This document shows, in pieces, positions 1 through 7,851 of a stretch of 8,450 nucleotides of DNA (positions within the stretch are counted from its first letter, which is position 1; every line of letters starts with the position of its first letter). A model generated the notes under the pieces. It worked only from the letters and a program-made list of their open reading frames with translations. It did no database searches and had not been told where the DNA came from. A program made the translations under genes and the position numbers. Origin of the DNA: Chitinophagaceae bacterium (GTDB lineage Bacteria; Bacteroidota; Bacteroidia; Chitinophagales; Chitinophagaceae); contig JADLEN010000138.1 of the NCBI GenBank assembly GCA_020846105.1, positions 1 to 8,450 on the forward strand, in the 5' to 3' direction.

Positions 1-1939
<1,939 letters not shown>

Positions 1940-1986
1940 AATAGATTGCGGTGCAGCGTGCTTGTTTTTTTATTTCTTACGAATAA

Positions 1987-2018
1987 CAAAGATGGAAAAG
2001 TAAAAGTAGATGGGCAAA
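1987..2018 (-). promoter_or_regulatory. Predicted Bacteroidota-type promoter for ligA
   Basis: Read on the minus strand, 1994-1987 is CATCTTTG, a 7-of-8 match to the -7 element TAnnTTTG. Positions 2018-2015 read TTTG, matching the -33 element, with a 20-nt spacer. The implied transcription start is about 40 nt upstream of the ligA ATG. This is a pattern match only. The -33 TTTG is half of a CAAATTTG palindrome (2015-2022) in the short divergent intergenic region. Confidence 0.4.
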
Positions 2019-2050
2019 TTTGTATTATTGCAGGATAATAATACTTCTCA

Positions 2051-2554
2051 ATGAAACAAATTTTTACTGCCGAGATGGACAATAGCGTAAAATTAATTAC
2101 CACTATTATTCATTTTGGCTTGCTTCCCATCCCGTTTTTTCTTTACTATTCTGCTGGTGCTTTCGAAACATTTTTGATGTTGGCGCTCATCGTGCCTTTG
2201 TTTTTGCTTACCTATTTGCTTCGCCCTTTTCAGTATGTGCTCGATACAGACAAGCTTGTTGTACGCAAAAATATTTTGCCCAAAACTATTAACCTGACAG
2301 ACATAAAAATGATGAGCACAGTAGAATACAAAGACCTCAAAATTCGTTTACGCTTATATGCTTCTGGCGGTGTTTGGGGCTGGTTTGGCTATTTTCTTTC
2401 TGCCGAGTATGGCAATGTGCTACTACAATGTACCACCAAAAAAAACCTCATACTTATTACTACCAAAGACGATAAATACATAGTGCTAAGCCCTGCCGAT
2501 GTAAAGGGTTTTTGCGAAACTTTTGAAAAACTAAAAAGGGCCACCAAAAAGTAA
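2051..2554 (+). CDS. Two-TM membrane protein with bacterial PH-like domain
   Basis: 167-residue protein of unknown specific function. Two hydrophobic helices are visible, about residues 13-33 and 38-57, joined by a very short loop. They are followed by a soluble domain of about 100 residues. The domain begins with YVLDTDKLVVRKN and contains the glycine/aromatic stretch GVWGWFGYF (about 107-115), then strands ending in KYIVLSPAD near 149. This layout (a paired TM hairpin, then a PH-like beta barrel with a G-x-F/W-G-Y-F segment and an 'SP-D' ending before the last helix) resembles the bacterial PH domain families, most like the bPH_5 type; that assignment is from memory of the family pattern. 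The domain probably faces the cytoplasm. It is divergent from ligA (111-nt gap) and convergent with the next gene. The ATG has no Shine-Dalgarno sequence. Confidence 0.75.
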   Translation: MKQIFTAEMDNSVKLITTIIHFGLLPIPFFLYYSAGAFETFLMLALIVPLFLLTYLLRPFQYVLDTDKLVVRKNILPKTINLTDIKMMSTVEYKDLKIRLRLYASGGVWGWFGYFLSAEYGNVLLQCTTKKNLILITTKDDKYIVLSPADVKGFCETFEKLKRATKK

Positions 2555-2567
2555 ATTACTCTTTTGG
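2544..2567. terminator. Bidirectional terminator hairpin containing both convergent stop codons
   Basis: CCAAAA (2544-2549) plus AGTA (2550-2553) pairs with TACT (2557-2560) plus TTTTGG (2562-2567). This gives ten base pairs with a 3-nt loop and one bulged C at 2561. On the plus strand a T-run follows at 2574-2579; on the minus strand the flank is also T-rich (complement of 2525-2537). The TAA of the plus gene (2552-2554) and of the minus gene (2558-2556) both lie within the hairpin. It probably serves both transcripts. The pairing is seen directly; the function is inferred. Confidence 0.55.
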
Positions 2568-3314
2568 CTTTGGTTTTTTCTTGTGCCACAAGGTTTGTTG
2601 GTATCCTACTTTAATAGTACTGTAATTAGATAATCCAGTTTTTGAGCCACTGACACTAAAATAGGGTGGGGCTAGGGCGTTGCCTTTGTTTACTTGAAAA
2701 TCTTGTTCGCTGCGCCCGTCAATATATCCAAAATTATATTTCACTACAATTGCGGATTGTTTGTTGATTTGATAGGCTAATCTTGATTCGAAATAGCTTG
2801 CAAGACTGCTGCCCAAATTATATACAAAACTGCTTTGGTACAGCACCGAGTCCATGCTTTGGTAAGCTACTTTAGAATCGACCTTAAGGTTAAATTGCTT
2901 GTTGAGCCCAAAGCCTATGCCCAGCATTAATTTCTTTTTAATAATCAAACAGAAAGTAACAGGTATGTTTATCTGTAGTAGCTCAAAATCAAAATGATGA
3001 TTTATTGTTGTTCTATCATCCTTGTACGCAAACTGGCCATTGAACGCTAGCCAATCTAAATTGCTGCCAACATCTACACCAAAACGCTTGGCTATTGGAA
3101 AATAAAAATTGAGTGCAACGGCAGGCCGTATTTCGCCTTTGGATTTAAAGGGAAGGCCGGTATTGTTTTCTAAAACAAAAACTTTTATGTCATTCAGTTT
3201 GCTTGCAAACACCGACCCATTAAAAGACATGCTACGCTGTGCAAATGCTACATTGATATTGGAAATAAATAGCAAACACAATAAAGGCAACATGATAGTA
3301 CGATATGGAAACAT
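2556..3314 (-). CDS. Predicted outer-membrane beta-barrel protein (porin-family-like)
   Basis: 252-residue secreted protein. The N-terminus is a clear Sec signal peptide: short basic start, hydrophobic core, then NVAFAQ with likely cleavage after AFA. The mature part alternates hydrophobic and polar residues in many short strands with aromatics at strand ends (for example AVALNFYFPIAKRFGVDVG, SAIVVKYNFGYIDGR, STIKVGYQQTLW), as in the small outer-membrane barrels common in Bacteroidota. The protein ends in a basic tail rich in Lys and Pro rather than a terminal aromatic. I start it at ATG 3314. An in-frame TTG at 3326 would add four residues, but it overlaps a promoter-like TACCTTG. A further ATG at 3293 would shorten the signal peptide's basic region. 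No function beyond the envelope location can be assigned. It is convergent with the PH-like gene, with a 1-nt gap. Confidence 0.7.
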   Translation of the reverse strand: MFPYRTIMLPLLCLLFISNINVAFAQRSMSFNGSVFASKLNDIKVFVLENNTGLPFKSKGEIRPAVALNFYFPIAKRFGVDVGSNLDWLAFNGQFAYKDDRTTINHHFDFELLQINIPVTFCLIIKKKLMLGIGFGLNKQFNLKVDSKVAYQSMDSVLYQSSFVYNLGSSLASYFESRLAYQINKQSAIVVKYNFGYIDGRSEQDFQVNKGNALAPPYFSVSGSKTGLSNYSTIKVGYQQTLWHKKKPKPKE

Positions 3315-3323
3315 GCGGATATA

Positions 3324-3377
3324 CAAGGTAGATGGCTTTTGTTTTTAGAAATATTTGCAATTCATTTCCGCAAGGTA
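3324..3377 (-). promoter_or_regulatory. Two promoter-like TACCTTG elements upstream of the barrel gene
   Basis: On the minus strand TACCTTG occurs at 3377-3371 and again at 3330-3324. Both resemble the Bacteroidota -7 element with one base fewer in the T-run. The proximal copy would start transcription almost at ATG 3314, the distal one about 45-50 nt upstream. Neither has a clear -33 partner, so support is modest. The same heptamer occurs upstream of the PLP enzyme gene (5270-5276), and pdxJ has TACCTTTG. Confidence 0.3.
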
Positions 3378-3387
3378 ATTACTTTTA
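3354..3387 (+). promoter_or_regulatory. Predicted promoter for the lipoprotein gene
   Basis: TTTG at 3354-3357 (-33-like) and TACTTTTA at 3380-3387 (7 of 8 to TAnnTTTG) are separated by 22 nt, near the usual spacing. The implied 5' leader is about 45-50 nt before ATG 3441. Pattern match only. Confidence 0.3.
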
Positions 3388-3440
3388 CCATCTTTACTCA
3401 TAGATACTGGCCTCTAAAAGCTATAGCATAAACCACAAGT

Positions 3441-4121
3441 ATGAAACCCTTTTTAGTGTACCTCTTTTTTATATTGGCTATTGCGTTTGGCTGCAACAAA
3501 ACCAACAATATCGACACTAATATTGGTAAGTATTTTCCTAATCATGGGGCCAAGTCTAAAGATCTTTTTCCTTTCAAAAACGAAAATATATGGAAATACC
3601 AAATCACCAATTACGATACCAACAACATAGTCTTTTCCATAGATAGTCTCACCCAAATTGTTAGCTTTTATACCTACCTATACAACCAAGACACATTCTA
3701 CTACATTCGTACCAGTAGAGAAAACCTAAACGACTCGCCCAAAATGGGCAAAAATTACTATACTGCCTATCGCAATGTAGATAGCAGCACCGTAGAGGGC
3801 ATCTCTAGCCTTGGCGAAAAATTCGTTGTATTCACAAACGAAAACCCTATTGCTTATTATTTGGGCAGCTACACCTACGTGCCAGCCAAAGAGCAAATTA
3901 ATATCTACCAAATGGGCGGCACCACACTTTTCAGCAGTTACCTATGTTTCCACACCACCAATTATGTAACTGCTATTGCCGACCTGCGTACCCTGCGTCA
4001 AATAGAAACTTATTTTGCTAAAGGTATAGGCATTGTGGGCAAAGACATTTATTTGAAAAAACCAAATGGCCAATTATACCTCTACGAGCGATGGTTGTTG
4101 ACAGACTATTACCTCAACTAA
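3441..4121 (+). CDS. Predicted lipoprotein of unknown function
   Basis: 226-residue protein with a lipoprotein signal peptide: hydrophobic stretch at residues 4-16, then AFGC with C18 as the likely lipidated residue, followed by a polar N/T/D-rich linker. The mature part opens with LFPFKNENIWKYQIT, a pattern seen in many uncharacterised Bacteroidota lipoproteins where a 'P-hydrophobic-x-x-N-x-W-x-Y' strand starts a beta-rich domain. It is rich in Tyr and Asn. No catalytic motif is recognisable. It probably faces the periplasm or cell surface. It lies between the divergent barrel gene and pdxJ (88-nt gap), and pdxJ has its own promoter-like element, so the two are not clearly an operon. Its codon use is more AT-rich than pdxJ's. 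Confidence 0.7.
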   Translation: MKPFLVYLFFILAIAFGCNKTNNIDTNIGKYFPNHGAKSKDLFPFKNENIWKYQITNYDTNNIVFSIDSLTQIVSFYTYLYNQDTFYYIRTSRENLNDSPKMGKNYYTAYRNVDSSTVEGISSLGEKFVVFTNENPIAYYLGSYTYVPAKEQINIYQMGGTTLFSSYLCFHTTNYVTAIADLRTLRQIETYFAKGIGIVGKDIYLKKPNGQLYLYERWLLTDYYLN

Positions 4122-4194
4122 CTTTTGCATCACCATAGTTTTTGCTAGCAAGCCTGTCACGCGCCCTTTCCCCCAGATTCTTTATTTTATACAA

Positions 4195-4202
4195 TACCTT
4201 TG
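4195..4202 (+). promoter_or_regulatory. -7 element TACCTTTG immediately upstream of pdxJ
   Basis: TACCTTTG matches the Bacteroidota -7 consensus TAnnTTTG at all six fixed bases and ends 7 nt before the pdxJ ATG (4210). If used, the transcript would begin at or within a few bases of the start codon, giving an essentially leaderless mRNA. No good -33 TTTG is seen at 19-22 nt upstream, which lowers confidence. Confidence 0.45.
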
Positions 4203-4209
4203 CTGCACT

Positions 4210-4932
4210 ATGACCAAACTTTCTGTCAATATCAACAAAATAGCCACCTTGCGCAATAGCCGTGGCGGCAACAACCCCAACGTGCTAAAAGCCGCCATAG
4301 ACTGTCAGCTTTTTGGTGCCGATGGTATTACAGTGCATCCCCGGCCCGACGAGCGCCACATACGCTACGCCGACGTGCGCGAGATAATGCCCCACATCTC
4401 CACCGAAATGAATATTGAGGGCAACCCTACCGAAGACAAATTTGTACAACTGGTATTAGACACCCTTCCTGAGCAAGTGACCCTGGTGCCCGACAGCCTA
4501 CAACAGCTCACTAGCAACCACGGGTGGGACACTATCAAAGATGCCCGATACCTTCAAGACATTGTAGCCGTATTTCAAAAGCAAGGTATCAGAGTCTCTA
4601 TTTTTATAGACCCCGTGGTGGCCATGGCCGAAGCCGCTTTCGATACCGGCGCCAATAGGGTAGAGCTCTATACCGAGCATTTCGCCACCCATTTCTCCAC
4701 CGACAAAAATGGCGCCATCCAGGCTTATATAGCAGCCGCCAATGCCGCTAGTGCCAAAGGTTTAGGCATCAATGCCGGGCACGACTTGGACCGCTACAAC
4801 CTCGGTTTTTTTGCCCAGCACATACCCCAGCTAGCCGAGGTGTCTATAGGCCACGCACTAGTAGCCGACGCGCTATACTATGGCCTCGAAAACACCATTC
4901 AGATGTACAAACGCTGCCTGCACACCCTCTAG
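4210..4932 (+). CDS. pdxJ: Pyridoxine 5'-phosphate synthase PdxJ
   Basis: Condenses 1-deoxy-D-xylulose 5-phosphate with 3-amino-2-oxopropyl phosphate to give pyridoxine 5'-phosphate, the last ring-forming step of the DXP-dependent vitamin B6 pathway, in the cytoplasm. The 240-residue length is normal for this TIM-barrel family. Motifs in order: LSVNINKIATLRNSRGG (4-20); GADGITVHPRPDERHI (36-51), holding the active-site H43, R45 and H50; MNIEGNP (67-73) with E70; VTLVPD (90-95); IFIDP (131-135); VELYTE (151-156); GLGINAGHDL (184-193) with H191; EVSIGHALVADALYYGL (210-226). All expected active-site residues are present, so the enzyme looks functional. The gene ends in TAG, which shows that TAG acts as a normal stop here. 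The next gene starts 2 nt later, so they are probably co-transcribed. Confidence 0.97.
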   Translation: MTKLSVNINKIATLRNSRGGNNPNVLKAAIDCQLFGADGITVHPRPDERHIRYADVREIMPHISTEMNIEGNPTEDKFVQLVLDTLPEQVTLVPDSLQQLTSNHGWDTIKDARYLQDIVAVFQKQGIRVSIFIDPVVAMAEAAFDTGANRVELYTEHFATHFSTDKNGAIQAYIAAANAASAKGLGINAGHDLDRYNLGFFAQHIPQLAEVSIGHALVADALYYGLENTIQMYKRCLHTL

Positions 4933-4934
4933 CA

Positions 4935-5231
4935 ATGGCCAAGAAAAAACAACTCACCTTTGAAGAATTGCTAGACCGCGAGCTAGGGCTAGAAGGCACC
5001 GAAAACCGTAAAGCTTTTGAGCAAAAGGCCAAGTTTTATGAGCTTAGCGAAATGATAAAAACAGCCCGCAAAGAAGCAGGGATGACACAGCTGCAACTAG
5101 CCCAAAAAATAGGTACCCAAAAAAGCTACATTTCCAAAATAGAGAATGGCAACTGCGACCTACGCTACTCCACACTCCTACGTATCTTCGAAGATGCCTT
5201 TGGCAAAACCCTCAACATCTCTGCAGACTAA
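4935..5231 (+). CDS. XRE-family helix-turn-helix protein, HigA antitoxin-like, no toxin partner seen
   Basis: 98-residue cytoplasmic DNA-binding protein. Residues about 40-95 form an HTH_3/XRE domain: ARKEAGMTQLQLAQKIGTQ holds the first helices, KSYISKIENG the recognition helix and its following turn. The N-terminal part (GTENRKAFEQKAKFYEL, 21-37) matches the lead-in of HigA-type antitoxins, which pair with RelE/HigB-like mRNA-interferase toxins and repress their own operon. In HigBA systems the toxin gene normally lies just upstream; here the upstream gene is pdxJ, 2 nt away, and no toxin-sized frame is visible on either side. It may be a domesticated or orphan antitoxin acting as a regulator, possibly of pdxJ or the PLP enzyme gene 69 nt downstream. 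The regulatory target is speculation; the fold assignment is firm. Confidence 0.88.
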   Translation: MAKKKQLTFEELLDRELGLEGTENRKAFEQKAKFYELSEMIKTARKEAGMTQLQLAQKIGTQKSYISKIENGNCDLRYSTLLRIFEDAFGKTLNISAD

Positions 5232-5269
5232 AAGCCTATTGCCATTCCTTTTCCCTCCACTTATTATTG

Positions 5270-5276
5270 TACCTTG
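5270..5276 (+). promoter_or_regulatory. Promoter-like TACCTTG before the PLP enzyme gene
   Basis: TACCTTG sits in the 69-nt gap between the HTH gene and the PLP enzyme gene, 24 nt before ATG 5301. It resembles the -7 element and is identical to the two copies upstream of the barrel gene. If active, the PLP enzyme could be expressed separately from pdxJ. The TTG inside it (5274-5276) is in frame with the enzyme and could be mistaken for an alternative start codon. No -33 match was found. Confidence 0.3.
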
Positions 5277-5300
5277 CAGCCCTTTCTTAAAGCTTCAATA

Positions 5301-7136
5301 ATGAACGATAATAAAACACAAGACTATATAAGCACGGTCATTGAGAATATGCCGCAAGCTTGGCTCAGCCTTACTACACACCGCCTAGACATCTACAACG
5401 AGCAATTGGCAAAAACACAATTCCTAGACCAGTTCGATGTTTTATACAACAGCCATAACGCCACTACCGAAGCCTTGAGCGCATTGCCCACTGCTTACGA
5501 TTATATACGCCTAGGGCACCCCTTGTCTTGCGTGCTAGAGTGGGGCATTGCCAAGGCAAATAAGCTAAACGCAGCCCATATCATCAGCTTCTCTTCGCAG
5601 ACGGCACCTATCTTGGCTATCTTGCGCAAAAACTTATTGACCAACAAAAAAACCCAAATAAATTACATAGGCGCACTGCCCGCGGCCTTCGATGCGGCTA
5701 TTTTGCAAAGCGTCTATGGCTACCATTTCTCCCTAAAACAAGTGGCTAGTGCAGCAGCGGTTACAGCCTTCGAGGGCAGCAACATATTCCTTGCGCAGCA
5801 AGACGAAATGGGCGCTACAGACCTACACCCCAACATTGATTTTTACATACACCTATACCCACAATTGGGTAGTATTATTATAGCCCACCACAACGATAGC
5901 TATATCTCCGAGATACAGCATGTGCGCCGTAGAGAGACTATTGCTATGACACCTGCCAACTCGCTCACTGCCCTCAAGATGCTCGCCAAGCAAGCCTTTG
6001 CGCAGCCCAGTAGCGACAGCAGCGCTAGCAAAGCATCTGTGCTTAGCTCTTTAAAACAAATAACCGGCACCCTTGCCAAGCCACTCGTAGCCTCTAGCGG
6101 ACTGTCTATTCAGTATGCAATAATGATGGGTCTTGTGCACCACGCGCTCCAGGCGCACCCAGGCAAGGCCATCAAATTTATTGTGCCGCCCAACTGCTAT
6201 GGTGGCACCAACGACCAAGCCCGCCGCGTAGCCGCTTGCATTGCCAATGTGGCCGTTGTAGACCTACTAGTAGATGGCGACAACAATATGGTGCAAAGTA
6301 TCGATACGGTATTGGCTGATATTGCCCAAGAAGATGCCATCGCCTACATCATAGCCGAGATACCCACCAACCCTCGGGTAGAAGTGCCAGACCTGCAGCA
6401 GCTCAAAGCAGTGCTGAGCGCCACACGCCTCACCAGCACGGGCAGCACCGCTGTAGACCCTGTTTTTATCCTAGACCAAACCTTTTGCCCCAACTACCTT
6501 TTCCTTGGCGAGGGCGCTATACTCTCCACCGTTCGTGCCATATCTTATGCCAGCGGCTCCAAATTCCCGAGTGGCGGGCAATGCACCGCCGGCTATGTGG
6601 TGGGCAACAGCCATACCGATGCACTGATGCACAAAATAGAGCTACACCTTGCCCTTGCCGACAACGAAGCCACCGCGCTGCAATACCAAATACTCGCCAA
6701 GCAGCTCCCCTCTATGAATAAGCGCATTGCCGATGCCTACCGCAACACCCGCGAATTTGTAAACTTTATCCACGAGACATTGCCCACAGCCAAAATCAAT
6801 TTTGTGTCCGAAGCGCTTGCCGCCCAAGGCTTTACGCCCTCCGTGTTCTCGCTAGACCTGCCCACCAAAGGCAATAGCCCCGACGAAAAGGAAAGCTACA
6901 AACGCGCTATGAACCACAAGCTCATAGATATGATGATAAGCCAAATACCCAACGAAAGCAAGTACTGCGTGAGCTACGGACAGCTGCACGGCTGCTATTG
7001 GACCATCCCCGCCACATCTACCCAAGGCACCACCAAAGAAGGCGACAAAGACTATATAGCCCGCGTAGCCCTCTCTGCCGATATGGACCTAGAGCTGCAC
7101 AAAAAAGTCTTTGCCAGCTTTGTAGCACAGCTATAA
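5301..7136 (+). CDS. Cys/Met-metabolism PLP-dependent enzyme (cystathionine gamma-synthase-like), unusually long
   Basis: 611 residues from ATG 5301; ordinary members of this trans-sulfuration family have about 380-420. The C-terminal part (about 260-611) carries the family landmarks: SSG (265-267); NCYGGT with Y300; AEIPTNPRVEVPDL; LDQTF with D392, which should bind the PLP pyridine nitrogen; and SGSKFPSGG with K421 as the predicted PLP Schiff-base lysine. The YxR pair that contacts PLP phosphate across the dimer in this family is seen only near the N-terminus, YDYIR (66-70). About 155 residues (110-262) separate the two parts and do not look like the standard fold. The protein probably acts in the cytoplasm on an activated homoserine, cystathionine or related sulfur amino acid, but the substrate cannot be read from sequence. 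An in-frame TTG at 5274 is possible but lies in a promoter-like motif, so I prefer ATG. It sits downstream of pdxJ, whose pathway supplies its cofactor. Confidence 0.85.
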   Translation: MNDNKTQDYISTVIENMPQAWLSLTTHRLDIYNEQLAKTQFLDQFDVLYNSHNATTEALSALPTAYDYIRLGHPLSCVLEWGIAKANKLNAAHIISFSSQTAPILAILRKNLLTNKKTQINYIGALPAAFDAAILQSVYGYHFSLKQVASAAAVTAFEGSNIFLAQQDEMGATDLHPNIDFYIHLYPQLGSIIIAHHNDSYISEIQHVRRRETIAMTPANSLTALKMLAKQAFAQPSSDSSASKASVLSSLKQITGTLAKPLVASSGLSIQYAIMMGLVHHALQAHPGKAIKFIVPPNCYGGTNDQARRVAACIANVAVVDLLVDGDNNMVQSIDTVLADIAQEDAIAYIIAEIPTNPRVEVPDLQQLKAVLSATRLTSTGSTAVDPVFILDQTFCPNYLFLGEGAILSTVRAISYASGSKFPSGGQCTAGYVVGNSHTDALMHKIELHLALADNEATALQYQILAKQLPSMNKRIADAYRNTREFVNFIHETLPTAKINFVSEALAAQGFTPSVFSLDLPTKGNSPDEKESYKRAMNHKLIDMMISQIPNESKYCVSYGQLHGCYWTIPATSTQGTTKEGDKDYIARVALSADMDLELHKKVFASFVAQL

Positions 7137-7160
7137 AATAGTAGTTTTTTCTTTTTTTTT
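7131..7160 (+). terminator. Weak terminator-like stem plus T-tract after the PLP enzyme gene
   Basis: CTAT (7131-7134) can pair with ATAG (7138-7141) across an AAA loop overlapping the TAA stop. A T-rich run follows at 7145-7160, broken by a single C at 7151. The stem is only four A/T-rich pairs, so this is a weak intrinsic terminator at best, although the T-run is the longest in the window and is correctly placed. Confidence 0.3.
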
Positions 7161-7578
7161 GGCCTGCCGCCACCCCTCCATGCAGTAGCTAGCAAAGGAT
7201 GGCCTAGGGCAGTGTGCCCTTATCTTTTGCCCATATGGGGCAAAGGGATATGCCTGTACAAACCTGTGTTTTTGGTGCCGGCGGGCCTTGCCACTACCCA
7301 CACCTGCGCGGGTGCCCGCGTCATTTAGCCCTACTACTTGCTGCTATTGTTTTTTGCAAAAAGCCTCTGTGCAGCTTTGCAAAAAAGCTTTGTGGCATAG
7401 TGGTGGATATGCAGCAAAAAGTAGCCTAAGAAAAAAGGCACAAAGTGTACTAAAGCCATGGCAGCCAAGGCCTAGCTGGTGCGCCTGCCTACCTGCGGCA
7501 GTAGCGGCAAATGTGGCAACTTGTAAGTTTTTTGCAATTTATTTTTTTGTATGGCATAAGTTTGATTGGTTAAAATCA
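7161..7578. other. Non-coding GC-rich stretch with several small hairpins
   Basis: No convincing gene on either strand; the open frames here are short, Cys/Trp-rich and overlapping. Inverted repeats seen directly: AGGGC/GCCCT (7206-7210 with 7216-7220); CTTTTGCCC/GGGCAAAGG (7224-7232 with 7238-7246, nine pairs including one G-T, 5-nt loop); and CGCGGG/CCCGCG (7307-7312 with 7315-7320). A stretch near 7350-7400 repeats TTTGCAAAAA-type palindromes. The higher GC and density of palindromes differ from both flanks. It may be an intergenic repeat element or a decayed gene; I cannot tell which. Confidence 0.4.
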
Positions 7579-7587
7579 ATGGCTTAT
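7556..7587. repeat. Imperfect palindrome at the left edge of the 21-nt array
   Basis: ATAAG (7556-7560) pairs with CTTAT (7583-7587), and TTGATT (7562-7567) pairs with AATCAA (7574-7579) around a 6-nt centre. There is one unpaired base on the left arm and three on the right. The right arm overlaps the first repeat unit. It could be a protein-binding site or RNA hairpin marking the array boundary; function unknown. Confidence 0.4.
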
Positions 7588-7851
7588 TCGGGCTGAGAAA
7601 TGCCAAATTTGGTCTGTGAAATGCCAAATTCGGGCTGTGAAATGTCAAATTCGGTCTGTGAAATGTCAAATTTGGTCTGTGAAATGCCAAATTCGGTCTG
7701 AGAAATGTCCTATTCGGGCTGAGAAATGTCCTATTTGGGTGCAACTATGTCACTTTCGGATCGTCAGATGTCACTTTCGGGTCGTCAGATGCCAAATTTG
7801 GGTCGTCAGATGTCACTTTCGGGTCGTCAGATGTCACTTTTGGGTGCTTAT
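7579..7851. repeat. Tandem array of 13 units with exact 21-nt period
   Basis: Thirteen contiguous units of exactly 21 nt, each beginning ATG, with no spacers and no length change. Units 1-7 (7579-7725) mostly follow ATGYCAAATTYGG and end in KCTGWGAA. Units 9-12 (7747-7830) follow ATGTCACTTTCGG and end in GTCGTCAG. Units 8 and 13 are transitional, ending GTGCAACT and GTGCTTAT. Unit 11 (7789-7809) combines the first-type CCAAATTTGG core with the second-type ending, so the array is a mosaic. Because 21 is divisible by three, frames stay open on both strands and encode heptapeptide repeats (for example VKCQIRS on plus, HRPNLTF on minus). There is no start context, signal peptide or known domain, so I do not call a gene. 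Similar minisatellites can arise by slippage or unequal recombination. Confidence 0.9.

Noticed and set aside
4122..5300. A HigB/RelE toxin partner for the HTH gene
   Set aside because: No 90-120-codon frame with RelE-like character is present upstream or downstream on either strand; the neighbours are pdxJ and the PLP enzyme.
7214..7596. Short plus-strand frames in the GC-rich stretch (7214-7429, 7288-7596)
   Set aside because: They overlap in different frames, are rich in Cys, Trp and Lys without pattern, and run through hairpins; no homology-like motif is visible.
7579..7851. CRISPR array
   Set aside because: Units are contiguous 21-mers with no unique spacers, the units themselves vary, and no cas genes are nearby. 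It is a tandem repeat.
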